From contig CAKPGT010000002.1 in the NCBI GenBank assembly GCA_934155185.1, forward strand, positions 1 to 64,000: a stretch of DNA of 64,000 nucleotides, given 5' to 3'. Of this stretch, positions 24,117 through 33,790 are shown in pieces. Every line of letters begins with the position of its first letter. Within the stretch, counting starts at the first letter, position 1. The position numbers and the translations under genes were made by a program. The notes under the pieces were generated by a model that saw nothing but the letters and a program-made list of their open reading frames with translations, did not search any database and was not told where the DNA came from. The DNA is from an uncultured Bacilli bacterium. Its GTDB lineage: Bacteria; Bacillota_I; Bacilli_A; RF39; UBA660.

Positions 24117-24150
24117 AATACTATCTATTATTGAATTAGATGGTATTTTT
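24117..24150 (+). terminator. Intrinsic terminator upstream of prfB
   Basis: AATACTATCTA (24117-24127) pairs with TAGATGGTATT (24137-24147) and ends in a T-run. Confidence 0.72.
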
Positions 24151-24179
24151 TATTGCCACTATAAATAATTCAAAATATG

Positions 24180-24188
24180 TGTTATAAT
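24180..24188 (+). promoter_or_regulatory. Extended -10 promoter of prfB
   Basis: TGTTATAAT, TATAAT at 24183-24188, 18 bases before the prfB start; -35 weak. Confidence 0.55.
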
Positions 24189-24206
24189 GTAACAATAGGA
24201 GGATAT

Positions 24207-25305
24207 ATGGAATTTACAATAAAAGATATAGAATCACTAGAAACAAAATTTAACGATATTTGGAGGTCTCTTTGACATACCAAACAAAGAAGATGAAATA
24301 AATATATTAAACAAGAAATTAGCAGAACCTAATATTTGGAGTAATCCAAAAAAAGCTGAAGAAATAAGCAAAAGAATAAGTAATTTAAAGGGAATAATTG
24401 ATCCGATAAATACAATAAAAGAAAATATTCTTGCTTTAAAACAGATAGATGAATTTAGTGATGATGAATTAGATGAATTATTGCAAAAGGATTTTGAGGC
24501 GTTATATCAAAGTACCAAGGATATGTTAGAAAAAGAAGAAACCTTAACATATTTATCTGGAAAATTTGATGGTAATGCGGCAATTTTTGAAATACACGCC
24601 GGGGCAGGTGGTACAGAAAGCTGCGACTGGGCTTTGATGTTATCTAGAATGTATAGTAAGTATTTTGATAAGAAAAACTATGAATATGAAATTATAGATG
24701 AACAAAAAGGAGAAGAAGCTGGAATAAAAAGCATAGTTTATTTAGTTAAAGGAAACTTTGCATATGGTTATCTAAAAAATGAAAAAGGAGTTCATAGATT
24801 AGTGCGCCTATCTCCGTTTGATGCCAATAATAGAAGACATACATCTTTTGCAGCAGTTGATGTAACTCCAGAGTTTGATGATGATATAGATATTAAACTA
24901 GATGAAAAAGATATAAGAATTGATGTGTATAGAAGTAGTGGGGCAGGAGGTCAAGGTGTAAATACAACGGACTCTGCAGTTAGAGTAACGCACATACCAA
25001 GCGGAATAGTTGTTACATGCCAAAATGAGAGAAGTCAAATTAAAAATAAAGAAACAGCACTAAAGGTCTTAAAAAGCAAACTATATCAGATAGAATTAAA
25101 ATCAAGAAAAGAAAAGATAGACTCAATGAAAAGTGATCATAGCGGAATAGAATTCGGCTCGCAAATAAGAAGCTATGTGCTTCACCCATATTCGCTAATA
25201 AAAGATCATAGAACTGGTTTTGAGACTTCTAATGTAAGTAAAGTGCTTGATGGTGATATAGATGTATTTATAGAAAGCAATCTAAAAGGAGAAAAGGCAA
25301 GATGA
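24207..25305 (+). CDS. prfB: Peptide chain release factor 2, made by programmed +1 frameshift
   Basis: RF2 recognises UAA and UGA and triggers peptide release. Translation starts at ATG 24207 after AGGAGG, runs 22 codons to CTT at 24270, meets an in-frame TGA (24273-24275), and must shift +1 to continue with GAC at 24274. The joined product is 365 residues, the normal RF2 length. Motifs: the SPF specificity tripeptide in RLSPFDANNRRHTS, and the catalytic GGQ in SGAGGQGVNTTDSAVRVTH. Autoregulated: low RF2 slows UGA reading and favours the shift. The stop overlaps the YitT gene by 4 bases. In relatives prfB directly follows secA. Confidence 0.96.
24262..24276 (+). promoter_or_regulatory. prfB recoding signal
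   Basis: An internal Shine-Dalgarno-like GGAGG (24262-24266) lies 3 bases before the slippery CTT-T, followed by in-frame TGA-C. This matches the canonical layout (AGGGGG-n3-CTTTGAC), with a somewhat shorter SD. Confidence 0.92.
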
Positions 25306-26216
25306 GATTATTTAAAAGACTAAGAAGCAAAAGAGATTTAAAAATATTAAAACTAGTAAAAAAGACCAATCTTTTTAAAAGATACTTCTTCTTGATAATT
25401 GGAACCATAATATATGCTTCATCATATAACCTATTTATGTTTAAAAATAATATAGTATATGGTGGTGCAAGTGGTATATCAATTATTACACAAAAAGTAA
25501 TTGATCCATCAATAATGATATTAATATTGAATGTGTTTTTCCTTACTCTAAGCTTAATATTTTTAGGAAAAAAGAAGACACTTGACTCACTAGTAGGTTC
25601 TATTTTATTTCCATTATTTGTTAAGTTAACTTCAAATATAGGTAATTACATCAAAATAGATAATGATAATTTATTATTAATAGTTATAATTGGTGGTGTC
25701 TGCATAGGAACTGCCGCAGGAATAATATTTAAAAGTGGCTTTACAACTGGAGGTACAGATATATTAAATCAGATAGTAGCTAAATACTTTAGGTTATCAA
25801 TTGGAACATCAATGCTTATGACAGATGGTATAATTGTTTTGGCAGGAGGATTTTTCTTTGGATGGACTAGAGTTCTTTATGCATTAATAGTTTTATATAT
25901 AATTAATATTATGGTTGATAAAGTAGTTTTAGGTATATCTAGCAGCAAAGCAGTTTATATAACTACTGATGAAGATGACCTTGTATGTGATTATCTTCTT
26001 AATGAATTAAAGTTAGGGATAACACTTATAGAAACCAGAGGTGGATATACAAATAAAAAAGATCAAATAATAATGTGTGTTGTTCCAACTGGTGAGTATT
26101 TTGAAGTAAAAAATGGAATTAGTCAAATAGATCCTAAAGCGGTTATTTTAGTTACTGATGCATATCAAACGTCAGGAATATATACAGGCGGTGCTGGAAG
26201 TACAAGCATTATTTAA
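25302..26216 (+). CDS. YitT family membrane protein (DUF161/DUF2179)
   Basis: A 304-residue membrane protein with about six helices between residues 28 and 200 (SSYNLFMFKNNIVYGGASGI is the characteristic first block, GGVCIGTAAGIIFKSGFTTG the central one) and a C-terminal soluble DUF2179 domain (about 215-300: IETRGGYTNKKDQIIMCVV, DAYQTSGIYTGG). Function of the YitT family is unknown. It overlaps prfB by ATGA and precedes ftsE by 20 bases, so the prfB-yitT-ftsE-ftsX-M23 genes look like one operon. Confidence 0.85.
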   Translation: MRLFKRLRSKRDLKILKLVKKTNLFKRYFFLIIGTIIYASSYNLFMFKNNIVYGGASGISIITQKVIDPSIMILILNVFFLTLSLIFLGKKKTLDSLVGSILFPLFVKLTSNIGNYIKIDNDNLLLIVIIGGVCIGTAAGIIFKSGFTTGGTDILNQIVAKYFRLSIGTSMLMTDGIIVLAGGFFFGWTRVLYALIVLYIINIMVDKVVLGISSSKAVYITTDEDDLVCDYLLNELKLGITLIETRGGYTNKKDQIIMCVVPTGEYFEVKNGISQIDPKAVILVTDAYQTSGIYTGGAGSTSII

Positions 26217-26236
26217 TAAAAAGGAAGGTGTAGTAT

Positions 26237-26935
26237 ATGGAATTTATCAAATTTATTGATGTAGAAAAAACCTATAAAAACGGTGTTAATGCAGTATATA
26301 ATATGAACCTTGGCATTAAAAAGGGTGAATTTGTATTTGTTATTGGTGCATCTGGTTCAGGTAAATCTACATTAATTAAAATGCTTTATCGTGAAGAAAA
26401 ACCGACTCATGGTCAAATATACGTAGGTGGTATAAACGTAGCTAAGATTAAAAACAGTAAAGTATACAAATTAAGAAGAAAGATAGGTATAGTTTTCCAA
26501 GATTATAAGTTATTACCAAAATTAACAGTTTATGAAAACGTTGCTTTTGCACTAGAAATATATGGATTACCTAGTGATGAGGTAAAAAGGAAAACTCTAA
26601 AGGCACTAGATTTGGTTGGCTTAAAATCTAGAATAAAAAGTTATCCAACACAGTTATCTGGAGGAGAACAGCAAAGGGTTGCAATAGCAAGAGCTATAGT
26701 TAATTCTCCAAAACTACTTATATGTGATGAACCAACAGGTAATCTAGATCCTGATACTAGTTTAGAAATAATGAGAGTTATTGAAAAGATTAATGACCTT
26801 GGAACTACCATTGTTATGGCAACTCATGACAGGGAAATGGTTGATAAAATGAAGAAAAGAGTTGTTTTGCTAGATAATGGTAAGCTTGCTAAAGATTATG
26901 AGAAAGGAAGCTATAGTAATTATGAAAGCAATTAG
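26237..26935 (+). CDS. ftsE: Cell-division ATP-binding protein FtsE
   Basis: ATPase subunit of the FtsEX complex, which couples ATP hydrolysis to activation of a periplasmic/extracellular peptidoglycan hydrolase. It is 232 residues. Motifs: Walker A GASGSGKST (about 36-44), Q-loop VFQDYKLLPKLTVYENVAF, signature LSGGEQQRVAIARAI, Walker B LLICDEPTGNLDP and H-loop MATHDREMV. The YKNG near the N-terminus and the QDYKLL motif are typical of FtsE rather than LolD. Ribosome site AAGGAAGG. It overlaps ftsX. Confidence 0.93.
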   Translation: MEFIKFIDVEKTYKNGVNAVYNMNLGIKKGEFVFVIGASGSGKSTLIKMLYREEKPTHGQIYVGGINVAKIKNSKVYKLRRKIGIVFQDYKLLPKLTVYENVAFALEIYGLPSDEVKRKTLKALDLVGLKSRIKSYPTQLSGGEQQRVAIARAIVNSPKLLICDEPTGNLDPDTSLEIMRVIEKINDLGTTIVMATHDREMVDKMKKRVVLLDNGKLAKDYEKGSYSNYESN

Positions 26936-27821
26936 AATCGTATTAAGAAATATTAGAGATGGGTTTAAAAGTGTTGGCAGAAACCTAAGCCTATCAGTGG
27001 CATCAATATCATGTATAACAATAACTCTTTTAATAGTTGCTATAGCATTAATAGCATCATATAATGTTGAAAATATGACAAAGCTTGTTAAAGAAGACTT
27101 TACAATTGTAACTTTTGTAAAAACAGAGACAACAGAAGATCAGATAAAAGATTTAAAAACAAGTATAGAATCTTATGACAATGTAGAAAGCGTTACTCAT
27201 CAAACAAAAAAAGACATTGCAAATGAAATGAAAGGTACATCTGATTCACTAGCATCAATAATAGATACTTGGACAGATGAAAATAATCCTTTATATGATA
27301 CACTTTTAGTAAAAGTAAAGAATACTGAAAATATATCAAAAACTGCTGATAAGCTAAAAGAATTAGAATTAGTTGCAGACGTTAAATATGGTCAAGGAAT
27401 GGTAGAAAGTTTACTTAAAGTATTTAAAGTAATAGAAAAAGCAATGATAATAGCAATGGCAGCTTTAGTATTTGTTACATTATTTTTGATAACAAATACA
27501 ATTAAAATAACAATTTTCTCTAGAAAAAGAGAAATAGAAATAATGAGACTTGTTGGTGCTTCAAACTTTTCTATTAAACAACCATTTGTAATAGAAGGTT
27601 TTTGCTTAGGATTTATAGGTGCATTAATTCCAATAGGAGCAGTATTATATGGATATTCAGCACTATATAAACATTTTGGTGGGCAGCTATTTTCCCCATT
27701 CGTAAAATTAGTTCCTGCAGAACCATTCATTTATTATGTATCATTAATATTATTAGGTTTAGGCGTTGTAGTTGGTATGTTTGGTAGTTATAGAGCAGTA
27801 AGGAAGTATTTGAAAATCTAA
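26922..27821 (+). CDS. ftsX: Cell-division permease-like protein FtsX
   Basis: A 299-residue partner of FtsE with four transmembrane helices (about 24-45, 175-200, 222-245, 270-292) and the extracellular loop between helices 1 and 2 that contacts the hydrolase. Motifs: RNIRDGFKSVGRNLSLSVAS at the start, and FSRKREIEIMRLVGASNFSI. ATG 26922 is preferred; upstream in-frame starts lie deeper in ftsE and lack the family sequence. It overlaps ftsE by 14 bases and the M23 gene by 1 base (TAATG), so strict coupling with both neighbours is likely. Confidence 0.93.
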   Translation: MKAIRIVLRNIRDGFKSVGRNLSLSVASISCITITLLIVAIALIASYNVENMTKLVKEDFTIVTFVKTETTEDQIKDLKTSIESYDNVESVTHQTKKDIANEMKGTSDSLASIIDTWTDENNPLYDTLLVKVKNTENISKTADKLKELELVADVKYGQGMVESLLKVFKVIEKAMIIAMAALVFVTLFLITNTIKITIFSRKREIEIMRLVGASNFSIKQPFVIEGFCLGFIGALIPIGAVLYGYSALYKHFGGQLFSPFVKLVPAEPFIYYVSLILLGLGVVVGMFGSYRAVRKYLKI

Positions 27822-29002
27822 TGAAAAAATTACTAAGATATTTAACAATAGCATTAATGTTAATGATAATACCATTTATAACGGTAAATGCCAAAACCTT
27901 AGCAGATATACAAAAAGAGCTTGATGCAGCTCAAAAAAAACTAAATGATACAAATGTAAAAAAAGCAATGAATAGTCAGGATATAACTGAGACAAATAAA
28001 AAAATAAGTAATATAAAGGCTAGTATAAAACAGGTAGAAGAAAATATAGAAGCAAAGACAAAAGAGAGTGAAAGTCTTCAGCAAGATATAGTTAAGAAAA
28101 ACAATGAGATTAAAGACTTAATGAGATATTATCAGATTTCTTCATCAGGGTCTGCAATGCTGGAGTATGTTATGGGAGCTGAGAGTATAACTGATTTGAT
28201 ATATAGACTATCAGTTACTGAACAAATATCATCTTATAATAAAAAAGCTATTAAAAAGATGAATGATATGATAGCAGAAAATGATAGAATCAAAAAGGAA
28301 TTAGCTAATAAAAAACAAGAGTTAGCAAATTTAAACTCTGACTTAGAAACTCAAGTTGTAGTTTTAAATAAAAAGCAAAGTGAACTTGATGCAGAAGGCC
28401 AATCTGAAGAAGAAACAGTAAAAGGTATGCAAAAGCAAGTAAAATATTATAAGTCTATTGGTTGTAAGGATAGTGAATCTATTGATGCATGTTACTCAAG
28501 AATATATGGTAGTAATTATTTGCCAGTAGGAACATCATTTAGAAGACCAACTACAAGCGGTAGAATATCAAGTGAATTTGGTAATAGAACATTAAATGGT
28601 AAACCAAATAAACACTTCGCTATAGATATAGCTATGCCTACTGGAACGCCAGTATATGCAACTGCTCCTGGTATTGTTGGTTATACTGGTAATGTGTGCG
28701 GTATATCATTAGTTATATGGCATAACATAAATGGTAAGACTTATTCTTCAATATACTGTCATCTATCTAAGCAGTTAGTAAAAAAGGACCAGGTAGTAAC
28801 CTCTGACACAATGATTGCAAAATCAGGATGTACAGGTCGGTGTTATGGAGCACATTTACATTTTGGTTTAGCAACAGGTAAATACTATGGTGACTATAGA
28901 GCTTATTATGCTGGAAAATATGATAGCTTAGAAAATCACACTTTTAATCCTAGGGATGTTGTTGTATTTCCTGCAACAGGGAAGAGTTATAGCAATAGAT
29001 AA
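27821..29002 (+). CDS. FtsEX-linked M23 peptidoglycan hydrolase (EnvC/PcsB/CwlO-like role)
   Basis: A 393-residue secreted protein: signal peptide (1-24, hydrophobic core then VNAK), a long coiled coil (about 28-215) built from Lys/Glu/Gln heptads, and a C-terminal M23 metallopeptidase domain (about 245-385). Zinc ligands are intact: HFAID (Hx3D) and HLHFG (HxH). Coiled-coil plus catalytic domain directly after ftsX is the architecture of hydrolases that are activated by FtsX, cutting peptidoglycan during cell separation or elongation. Two Cys pairs (CKDSESIDAC and CTGRC) may form disulfides. Confidence 0.9.
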   Translation: MKKLLRYLTIALMLMIIPFITVNAKTLADIQKELDAAQKKLNDTNVKKAMNSQDITETNKKISNIKASIKQVEENIEAKTKESESLQQDIVKKNNEIKDLMRYYQISSSGSAMLEYVMGAESITDLIYRLSVTEQISSYNKKAIKKMNDMIAENDRIKKELANKKQELANLNSDLETQVVVLNKKQSELDAEGQSEEETVKGMQKQVKYYKSIGCKDSESIDACYSRIYGSNYLPVGTSFRRPTTSGRISSEFGNRTLNGKPNKHFAIDIAMPTGTPVYATAPGIVGYTGNVCGISLVIWHNINGKTYSSIYCHLSKQLVKKDQVVTSDTMIAKSGCTGRCYGAHLHFGLATGKYYGDYRAYYAGKYDSLENHTFNPRDVVVFPATGKSYSNR

Positions 29003-29022
29003 TATTTTTGGAGGTAAGTTAT

Positions 29023-29670
29023 ATGTTTGCAACGGTATTAACTGAAGAGGCTTATATAAAACTTATTGAATATGCAATCGAAAAATGTAATGTTATCTCA
29101 GTTACAAAATATTTTGATCCATGCGAAGATGTTGCAAAAAACACTTTAAATATTATATTATCCGAGACTAATCAAACTGAAAGAGATATTTTAAGAAAAT
29201 GGTTAGAAAAAGATGATTATATAGATGAATTGTTTAACATGTTTAAAGATAACGATTTAATTTTTGATAGGAAATGTAAAAGGAGTTTTGGGGGCACATT
29301 AAAATCTTATAAAAAAAAGATGGTTATTGAAGACAGCATTGAACATATATTTTATGAATATAATATAAAAGATTGGCTTAGAAAATATAAAAGTAGGATG
29401 ATTAAAAAAACTCAAGACGACAAAACCATCACATATTTTTTTAAGTTAAATGACGCTTTAAAATCTGATATTTTAAGTACATCCTCGTTTTCAGATTGGA
29501 AATTTCCAGATTCGGTAGAAAATTTATTTTTTTATGAAGATGAAAATTGCTGGCTTCACTCTACTTGGCGGGGTCACTTTGAAGTTTTCTGCAAAGATGA
29601 AAAAGAGTTTAGATATTTAAAATCTTTAGGTGTAAGATTTAATGATAAAAAATATATCAATAAAAAATAG
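29023..29670 (+). CDS. Second immunity-like protein, homologous to the one at 16116
   Basis: A 215-residue protein whose C-terminal 130 residues align with the putative RHS immunity protein at 16116: FYEYNIKDWLRKYKSRM, the SFSDWKFPDSVENLFF motif, and a CKDEKEFRYLKSLGVRFND block. No RHS toxin lies next to it. It has its own GGAGG ribosome site (29010-29014) and follows the M23 gene by 20 bases with no terminator between, so it could be read through from the ftsEX operon. It may be an orphan immunity gene giving protection against RHS toxins of other strains. The name is inferred from homology and from the context of its relative. Confidence 0.7.
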   Translation: MFATVLTEEAYIKLIEYAIEKCNVISVTKYFDPCEDVAKNTLNIILSETNQTERDILRKWLEKDDYIDELFNMFKDNDLIFDRKCKRSFGGTLKSYKKKMVIEDSIEHIFYEYNIKDWLRKYKSRMIKKTQDDKTITYFFKLNDALKSDILSTSSFSDWKFPDSVENLFFYEDENCWLHSTWRGHFEVFCKDEKEFRYLKSLGVRFNDKKYINKK

Positions 29671-29705
29671 ATTAAACATGGTTTTTAATACTATATTAAG
29701 AGATT

Positions 29706-29737
29706 CAAGAAAGCAACTTTAGCTTTCTTGTTTTCTT
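29706..29737 (+). terminator. Intrinsic terminator after the immunity-like gene
   Basis: CAAGAAAGC aacttta GCTTTCTTG followed by TTTTCTTT. Confidence 0.8.
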
Positions 29738-29834
29738 TATGAATTGATGATAGAATTAATGTGTAGATTTATATTGCTTAATAGGGATATTAGATGTTTG
29801 ATATTTAAACGTTTAATGAAAGTAGGAGAAATTT

Positions 29835-30509
29835 ATGATAGAATTAAAAGAAAAAAAAGACCGCCTTTTAAAACTTAATGAAAGCTATAATAAAATGCAG
29901 AAAAAATATGGAGCTAAGGATTTAGATGCAATATGTAATGGTGGAAAAATAGAAAACCCCAATATATGTTTTGTATTTATGAATCCAACAGGAAGAAATA
30001 TAGCTAGTCAAAACACCTGGAAAGGATTAAAGGCTCCGTGGATTGGTACTAAAAACATATGGAAATTATTTCATAATGTAGAACTCATGAGTGATGATTT
30101 GTTTATAAGAATAATTCAAAAAAAGCCAGGAGACTGGGATTACTCTTTTGCGGAAGAAGTATATAAAGAAGTTGAAAGAAAAAATTACTTTATAACTAAT
30201 TTAGGAAAATGTACCCAAGTTGATGCAAGACCTCTATCAGACAAAGTTTTAGAAGGATATTTAAAATTATTATTAAAGGAAATTGATATAGTAAAACCTA
30301 AAATAATTATTACATTTGGTAATCAAGTTAGTTCTATTATTTTAAATAAAAAAATTTCAGTATCAGAAACTAGAAAGAAATATTTTGAAAAAGAGATAAA
30401 TGGTAATGTATATAAGATATTTCCAGTATATTATCCAGTTGGTAATGGTATTTTTAATATAGATAAATCAATAGAAGATATAAGATGGATAATAAAAAAT
30501 TATTTATAG
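29835..30509 (+). CDS. Uracil-DNA glycosylase superfamily protein
   Basis: A 224-residue UDG-fold protein of uncertain substrate. The first motif reads CFVFMNPTGRNIAS (position of the water-activating loop, usually GxxPG or GQDPY), the middle strand KPKIIITFGNQVSS is the typical core strand, and VYYPVGNG stands where HPSP is found in classic UDGs. The conserved His is therefore replaced. There are no four-Cys ligands for an iron-sulfur cluster, so it is not a standard family 4/5 enzyme. It is clearly distinct from the true Ung at 57888. A repair, modified-base or defence role is possible. It shares a short spacing (14 bases) with the next gene. Confidence 0.68.
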   Translation: MIELKEKKDRLLKLNESYNKMQKKYGAKDLDAICNGGKIENPNICFVFMNPTGRNIASQNTWKGLKAPWIGTKNIWKLFHNVELMSDDLFIRIIQKKPGDWDYSFAEEVYKEVERKNYFITNLGKCTQVDARPLSDKVLEGYLKLLLKEIDIVKPKIIITFGNQVSSIILNKKISVSETRKKYFEKEINGNVYKIFPVYYPVGNGIFNIDKSIEDIRWIIKNYL

Positions 30510-30523
30510 GAGGGTAAATTTAT

Positions 30524-31723
30524 ATGAAAAAAGAAGAAAAATATATATATAAGACTGAAATTAATGCCGATGAATATGCAAAGATGATTAGCTTTTTTCC
30601 AAAAATTGGATATTGGCAATTTATTAAAAGAGGCTGTATTATAAGCTTGATATTATCGTTTATTATAATGCTATTTTGCAATGATAGCCTTATAGCGCTT
30701 TCCTGGTTTATCATGCTTCAAATTGCTATTATGATAGTATATAAATTTAATTTAAAAGGAATTGTAAAAAAAGCATATAATAAATATTTGGAAGATAAAA
30801 TTATTTCTAAGAACAAAGTGACTGAATTCTATAACGATTATTTAATAAGCTCATCGGATTGTATAACATATAAGCTAAAATATTCTGAAATAGATAAATT
30901 TATAGAAACTGATACTAATTATTATATTGGCTGTGGTTTTAGAAAAATTATAGTTATAATAAGAAAAGATGACTGCTCAGTAGAACTTTCAAATTTTATC
31001 AAGGAAAAGTTTTGTAATATAGAAAAAAAGAAATCACTAAGTTCACATAAAAATAAAAATACGGTTGAAACTTTTATGAATATCTTATTTATTTTATCAT
31101 TATTAATTTTATTTTATGTATTATATACATTAGAAGATGAAGGTTTTAAAGAAAAGTATTATATAGTTATTGCTAAAGTTCTGTTTGTAATTTTTTCATT
31201 AATACTTTCATTTCTGTTTAATAAGAAAGGTGTTAAATGTACTAAAAATATAGTTGCAAGTTTTGTACTATTATTCTTTGTAATATTACAATCTATAGTA
31301 CCGTTATCTTTAAACATTGAAACAGATTATTCTAAAATAAATGAATATAAAGAAATAGTAGATGCCAAACTTCCTCAAGATGGAAAACTTAATATTATGG
31401 AATTTAATAATGTGTATGAGGATAAAAAAAATTATGTAATGCTAGAAGCATTTTACAGTAAAAATCAGTCCAAAATAATAGAAAATAGTATTAAAGAAAG
31501 TAAAAATTGGATTTTGAAGAAAGACTTAAGTTCAAATTTAAAAATATTTTTTTCACAATCATTTATAAGTGGTGAAAATTCTTATTATTCTGTTTACAAT
31601 AAAACAAATAATGAATATAATAAGGTTCCAGATGAATCAGGTGAGTATGAAATTTATGCTATTAAATATGATTTTGATGATGATGTACTAGAAATAGATA
31701 AGTTTAACTATTTTTATAAATAA
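30524..31723 (+). CDS. YcxB-like membrane protein, function unknown
   Basis: A 399-residue protein. The N-terminal 150 residues resemble the YcxB/DUF domain: two helices (about 35-75) followed by a soluble part (KNKVTEFYNDYLISSSDCIT, KLKYSEIDKFIETDTNYYI, then IIVIIRKDDCS). A second membrane block of three helices (about 185-270) and a C-terminal extracellular or cytoplasmic domain (275-399) with no recognised family follow. Strong AGGAGG ribosome site. It belongs to the short accessory block between the ftsEX operon and uvrB. Confidence 0.6.
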   Translation: MKKEEKYIYKTEINADEYAKMISFFPKIGYWQFIKRGCIISLILSFIIMLFCNDSLIALSWFIMLQIAIMIVYKFNLKGIVKKAYNKYLEDKIISKNKVTEFYNDYLISSSDCITYKLKYSEIDKFIETDTNYYIGCGFRKIIVIIRKDDCSVELSNFIKEKFCNIEKKKSLSSHKNKNTVETFMNILFILSLLILFYVLYTLEDEGFKEKYYIVIAKVLFVIFSLILSFLFNKKGVKCTKNIVASFVLLFFVILQSIVPLSLNIETDYSKINEYKEIVDAKLPQDGKLNIMEFNNVYEDKKNYVMLEAFYSKNQSKIIENSIKESKNWILKKDLSSNLKIFFSQSFISGENSYYSVYNKTNNEYNKVPDESGEYEIYAIKYDFDDDVLEIDKFNYFYK

Positions 31724-31734
31724 ACCAAAAAATA

Positions 31735-31759
31735 GTGATTACTAAAAAATGATAATCAC
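31735..31759. promoter_or_regulatory. Inverted repeat just upstream of the uvrB ribosome site
   Basis: GTGATTA (31735-31741) and TAATCAC (31753-31759) form a perfect 7-base stem, 11 bases centre spacing, ending 3 bases before GGGAGG. It does not match the Gram-positive SOS box (GAAC-n4-GTTC). Could be an operator or leader stem. Confidence 0.35.
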
Positions 31760-31772
31760 AAGGGAGGATGCA

Positions 31773-33728
31773 ATGTTCGATTTAGTATCAAAATTTAAGC
31801 CTTCAGGTGATCAACCAGAGGCTATAGAAAAACTTTCAGAAGGAATAAAAAATGGTGATAAATATCAGGTTTTGCTAGGTGCAACAGGAACAGGTAAGAC
31901 ATTTACAATAGCAAATGTAATTAAAGAGGTTAATAAACCTACATTAGTGCTTGCTCACAATAAAACGCTTGCAGGGCAGTTGTATTCCGAGCTTAAAGAA
32001 ATTTTTCCAAATAATCAAGTTTGCTACTTTGTCTCATACTATGATTATTATCAACCAGAAGCATATGTGCCTTCTAGTGATACTTATATTGAAAAAGATT
32101 CATCAATTAATGATGAAATAGATGAACTAAGGCACTATGCTACTTCATCACTTATAAATGCAAAAGATGTTATTGTAGTTGCATCTGTATCGTGCATTTA
32201 TGGTATAGGTGATAAAGAAGAATATGAAAATCATATGCTAACTTTAAAAGTAGGTGATGAGATAAACCGAAACGAAGTATTATCAAAACTAGTTGATATG
32301 ATGTATGAAAGAAATAATATAGACTTAGTTAGAGGTACATTTAGAGCTAAAGGTGATGTTATAGAAGTTATACCGGTTTACGAGAAAAGCCATGGAATTA
32401 GAATTGAATTATTTGGTGATGAGATAGATAGAATATCTGAGTTTGATGTATTAACTGGAGTGGTAGTAAGTGATAAAAAATTTGTTTCTATTATGCCAGC
32501 ATCTCACTTTGTAACTAGTGAAAAAAAGCTTTCAAAAGCGATAGTTAATATAAAAGAAGAATTAGATGAAAGATTGAAGTATTTTAAAGAAAATGGAAAA
32601 TTATTAGAGGCTGAACGCCTGGAACAGAGGTGTAAGTATGACTTGGAAATGCTAGCAGAAACGGGTTTTTGCTCGGGTGTTGAAAATTATTCTAGACATT
32701 TAGCTTTAAAACCAGCAGGAGCAACACCAACCTGTCTTTTAGACTTTTTTCCAGATGATTATTTGATGGTAATTGATGAATCACACGTAACATTACCGCA
32801 GGTTAAAGCTATGTATAATGGTGATAGAGCAAGAAAACAAATGTTAGTTGATTATGGATTTAGATTGCCGTCTGCACTTGATAACAGACCTCTAAAATAT
32901 GAAGAGTTTGAGGAAAAGATAAATCAAGTTATTTATGTTTCTGCAACTCCAGGAGATGAGGAGTTAGCTAAAGTAAACAACAATGTAGTAGAACAAATAA
33001 TAAGACCAACTGGTTTGTTAGATCCTTTAATAGAGGTAAGAAAACAAGAAAACCAAGTGGACGATTTAATAGAAGAAATTCAAAAGCAAATTGAAAAGGG
33101 CGATAGAACGCTAGTTACAACACTAACCATTAGAATGGCAGAAGAATTAACATCATATCTAAAAAACTTAAATATAAAAGTTGCATATCTTCATAGTGAA
33201 GTAAAAACGCTTGAAAGACTTAAAATTATTCATGATTTAAGAGAAGGCAAGTATGATGTACTTGTGGGCATTAACTTACTTAGAGAAGGTCTTGATATAC
33301 CTGAGGTTAGTTTAGTTGCAATACTTGATGCTGATAAACAAGGATTTTTAAGAAGCCATAGAAGCCTTATACAAACCATTGGAAGATGTGCAAGAAATGC
33401 TGATGGAAGAGTAATTATGTATGGTGATATAATTAGTGATGCTATGAAAACCGCGATAGATGAAACGAAAAGACGTAGGGAAATACAAATTAAATATAAC
33501 GATGCTCATGGTATTGTTCCAAAAACAATAAAGAAAAAGATAATGGACGTAGTAAGCGTAAGTGAGCAAACTGAAGAAAAATCTAAGAAACGTGGCAAGA
33601 AGAATATTGATAATAATGAAAGCATTATAAAACAATTAGAAGAAGAAATGCAAAAGGCTGCGAAAGATTTGGATTTTGAACGTGCTATGGAACTTCGTGA
33701 TATTATATTTGAAATGAAGGTAAATTAG
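31773..33728 (+). CDS. uvrB: Excinuclease ABC subunit B
   Basis: Damage-verification helicase of nucleotide excision repair; loaded by UvrA and recruits UvrC. It is 651 residues. Motifs: Walker [11 protein letters not shown], the DNA-clamping beta-hairpin around [24 protein letters not shown] box MVIDESHV, helicase motif [18 protein letters not shown] and QTIGRCARN, and a C-terminal UVR domain ([21 protein letters not shown]) for UvrC contact. ATG 31773 follows GGGAGG; an in-frame ATG at 31749 lies inside the inverted repeat and would add eight non-family residues. Followed by uvrA with its own promoter. Confidence 0.97.
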   Translation: MFDLVSKFKPSGDQPEAIEKLSEGIKNGDKYQVLLGATGTGKTFTIANVIKEVNKPTLVLAHNKTLAGQLYSELKEIFPNNQVCYFVSYYDYYQPEAYVPSSDTYIEKDSSINDEIDELRHYATSSLINAKDVIVVASVSCIYGIGDKEEYENHMLTLKVGDEINRNEVLSKLVDMMYERNNIDLVRGTFRAKGDVIEVIPVYEKSHGIRIELFGDEIDRISEFDVLTGVVVSDKKFVSIMPASHFVTSEKKLSKAIVNIKEELDERLKYFKENGKLLEAERLEQRCKYDLEMLAETGFCSGVENYSRHLALKPAGATPTCLLDFFPDDYLMVIDESHVTLPQVKAMYNGDRARKQMLVDYGFRLPSALDNRPLKYEEFEEKINQVIYVSATPGDEELAKVNNNVVEQIIRPTGLLDPLIEVRKQENQVDDLIEEIQKQIEKGDRTLVTTLTIRMAEELTSYLKNLNIKVAYLHSEVKTLERLKIIHDLREGKYDVLVGINLLREGLDIPEVSLVAILDADKQGFLRSHRSLIQTIGRCARNADGRVIMYGDIISDAMKTAIDETKRRREIQIKYNDAHGIVPKTIKKKIMDVVSVSEQTEEKSKKRGKKNIDNNESIIKQLEEEMQKAAKDLDFERAMELRDIIFEMKVN

Positions 33729-33749
33729 TATAAATAAGAAAATAGAAGG

Positions 33750-33775
33750 TGGTTATGTTTTGCATAGCCATTTTT
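33750..33775 (+). terminator. Intrinsic terminator after uvrB
   Basis: TGGTTATG ttttg CATAGCCA with one G-U pair, then TTTTT. Confidence 0.72.
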
Positions 33776-33790
33776 AATGCAATAATTTAC

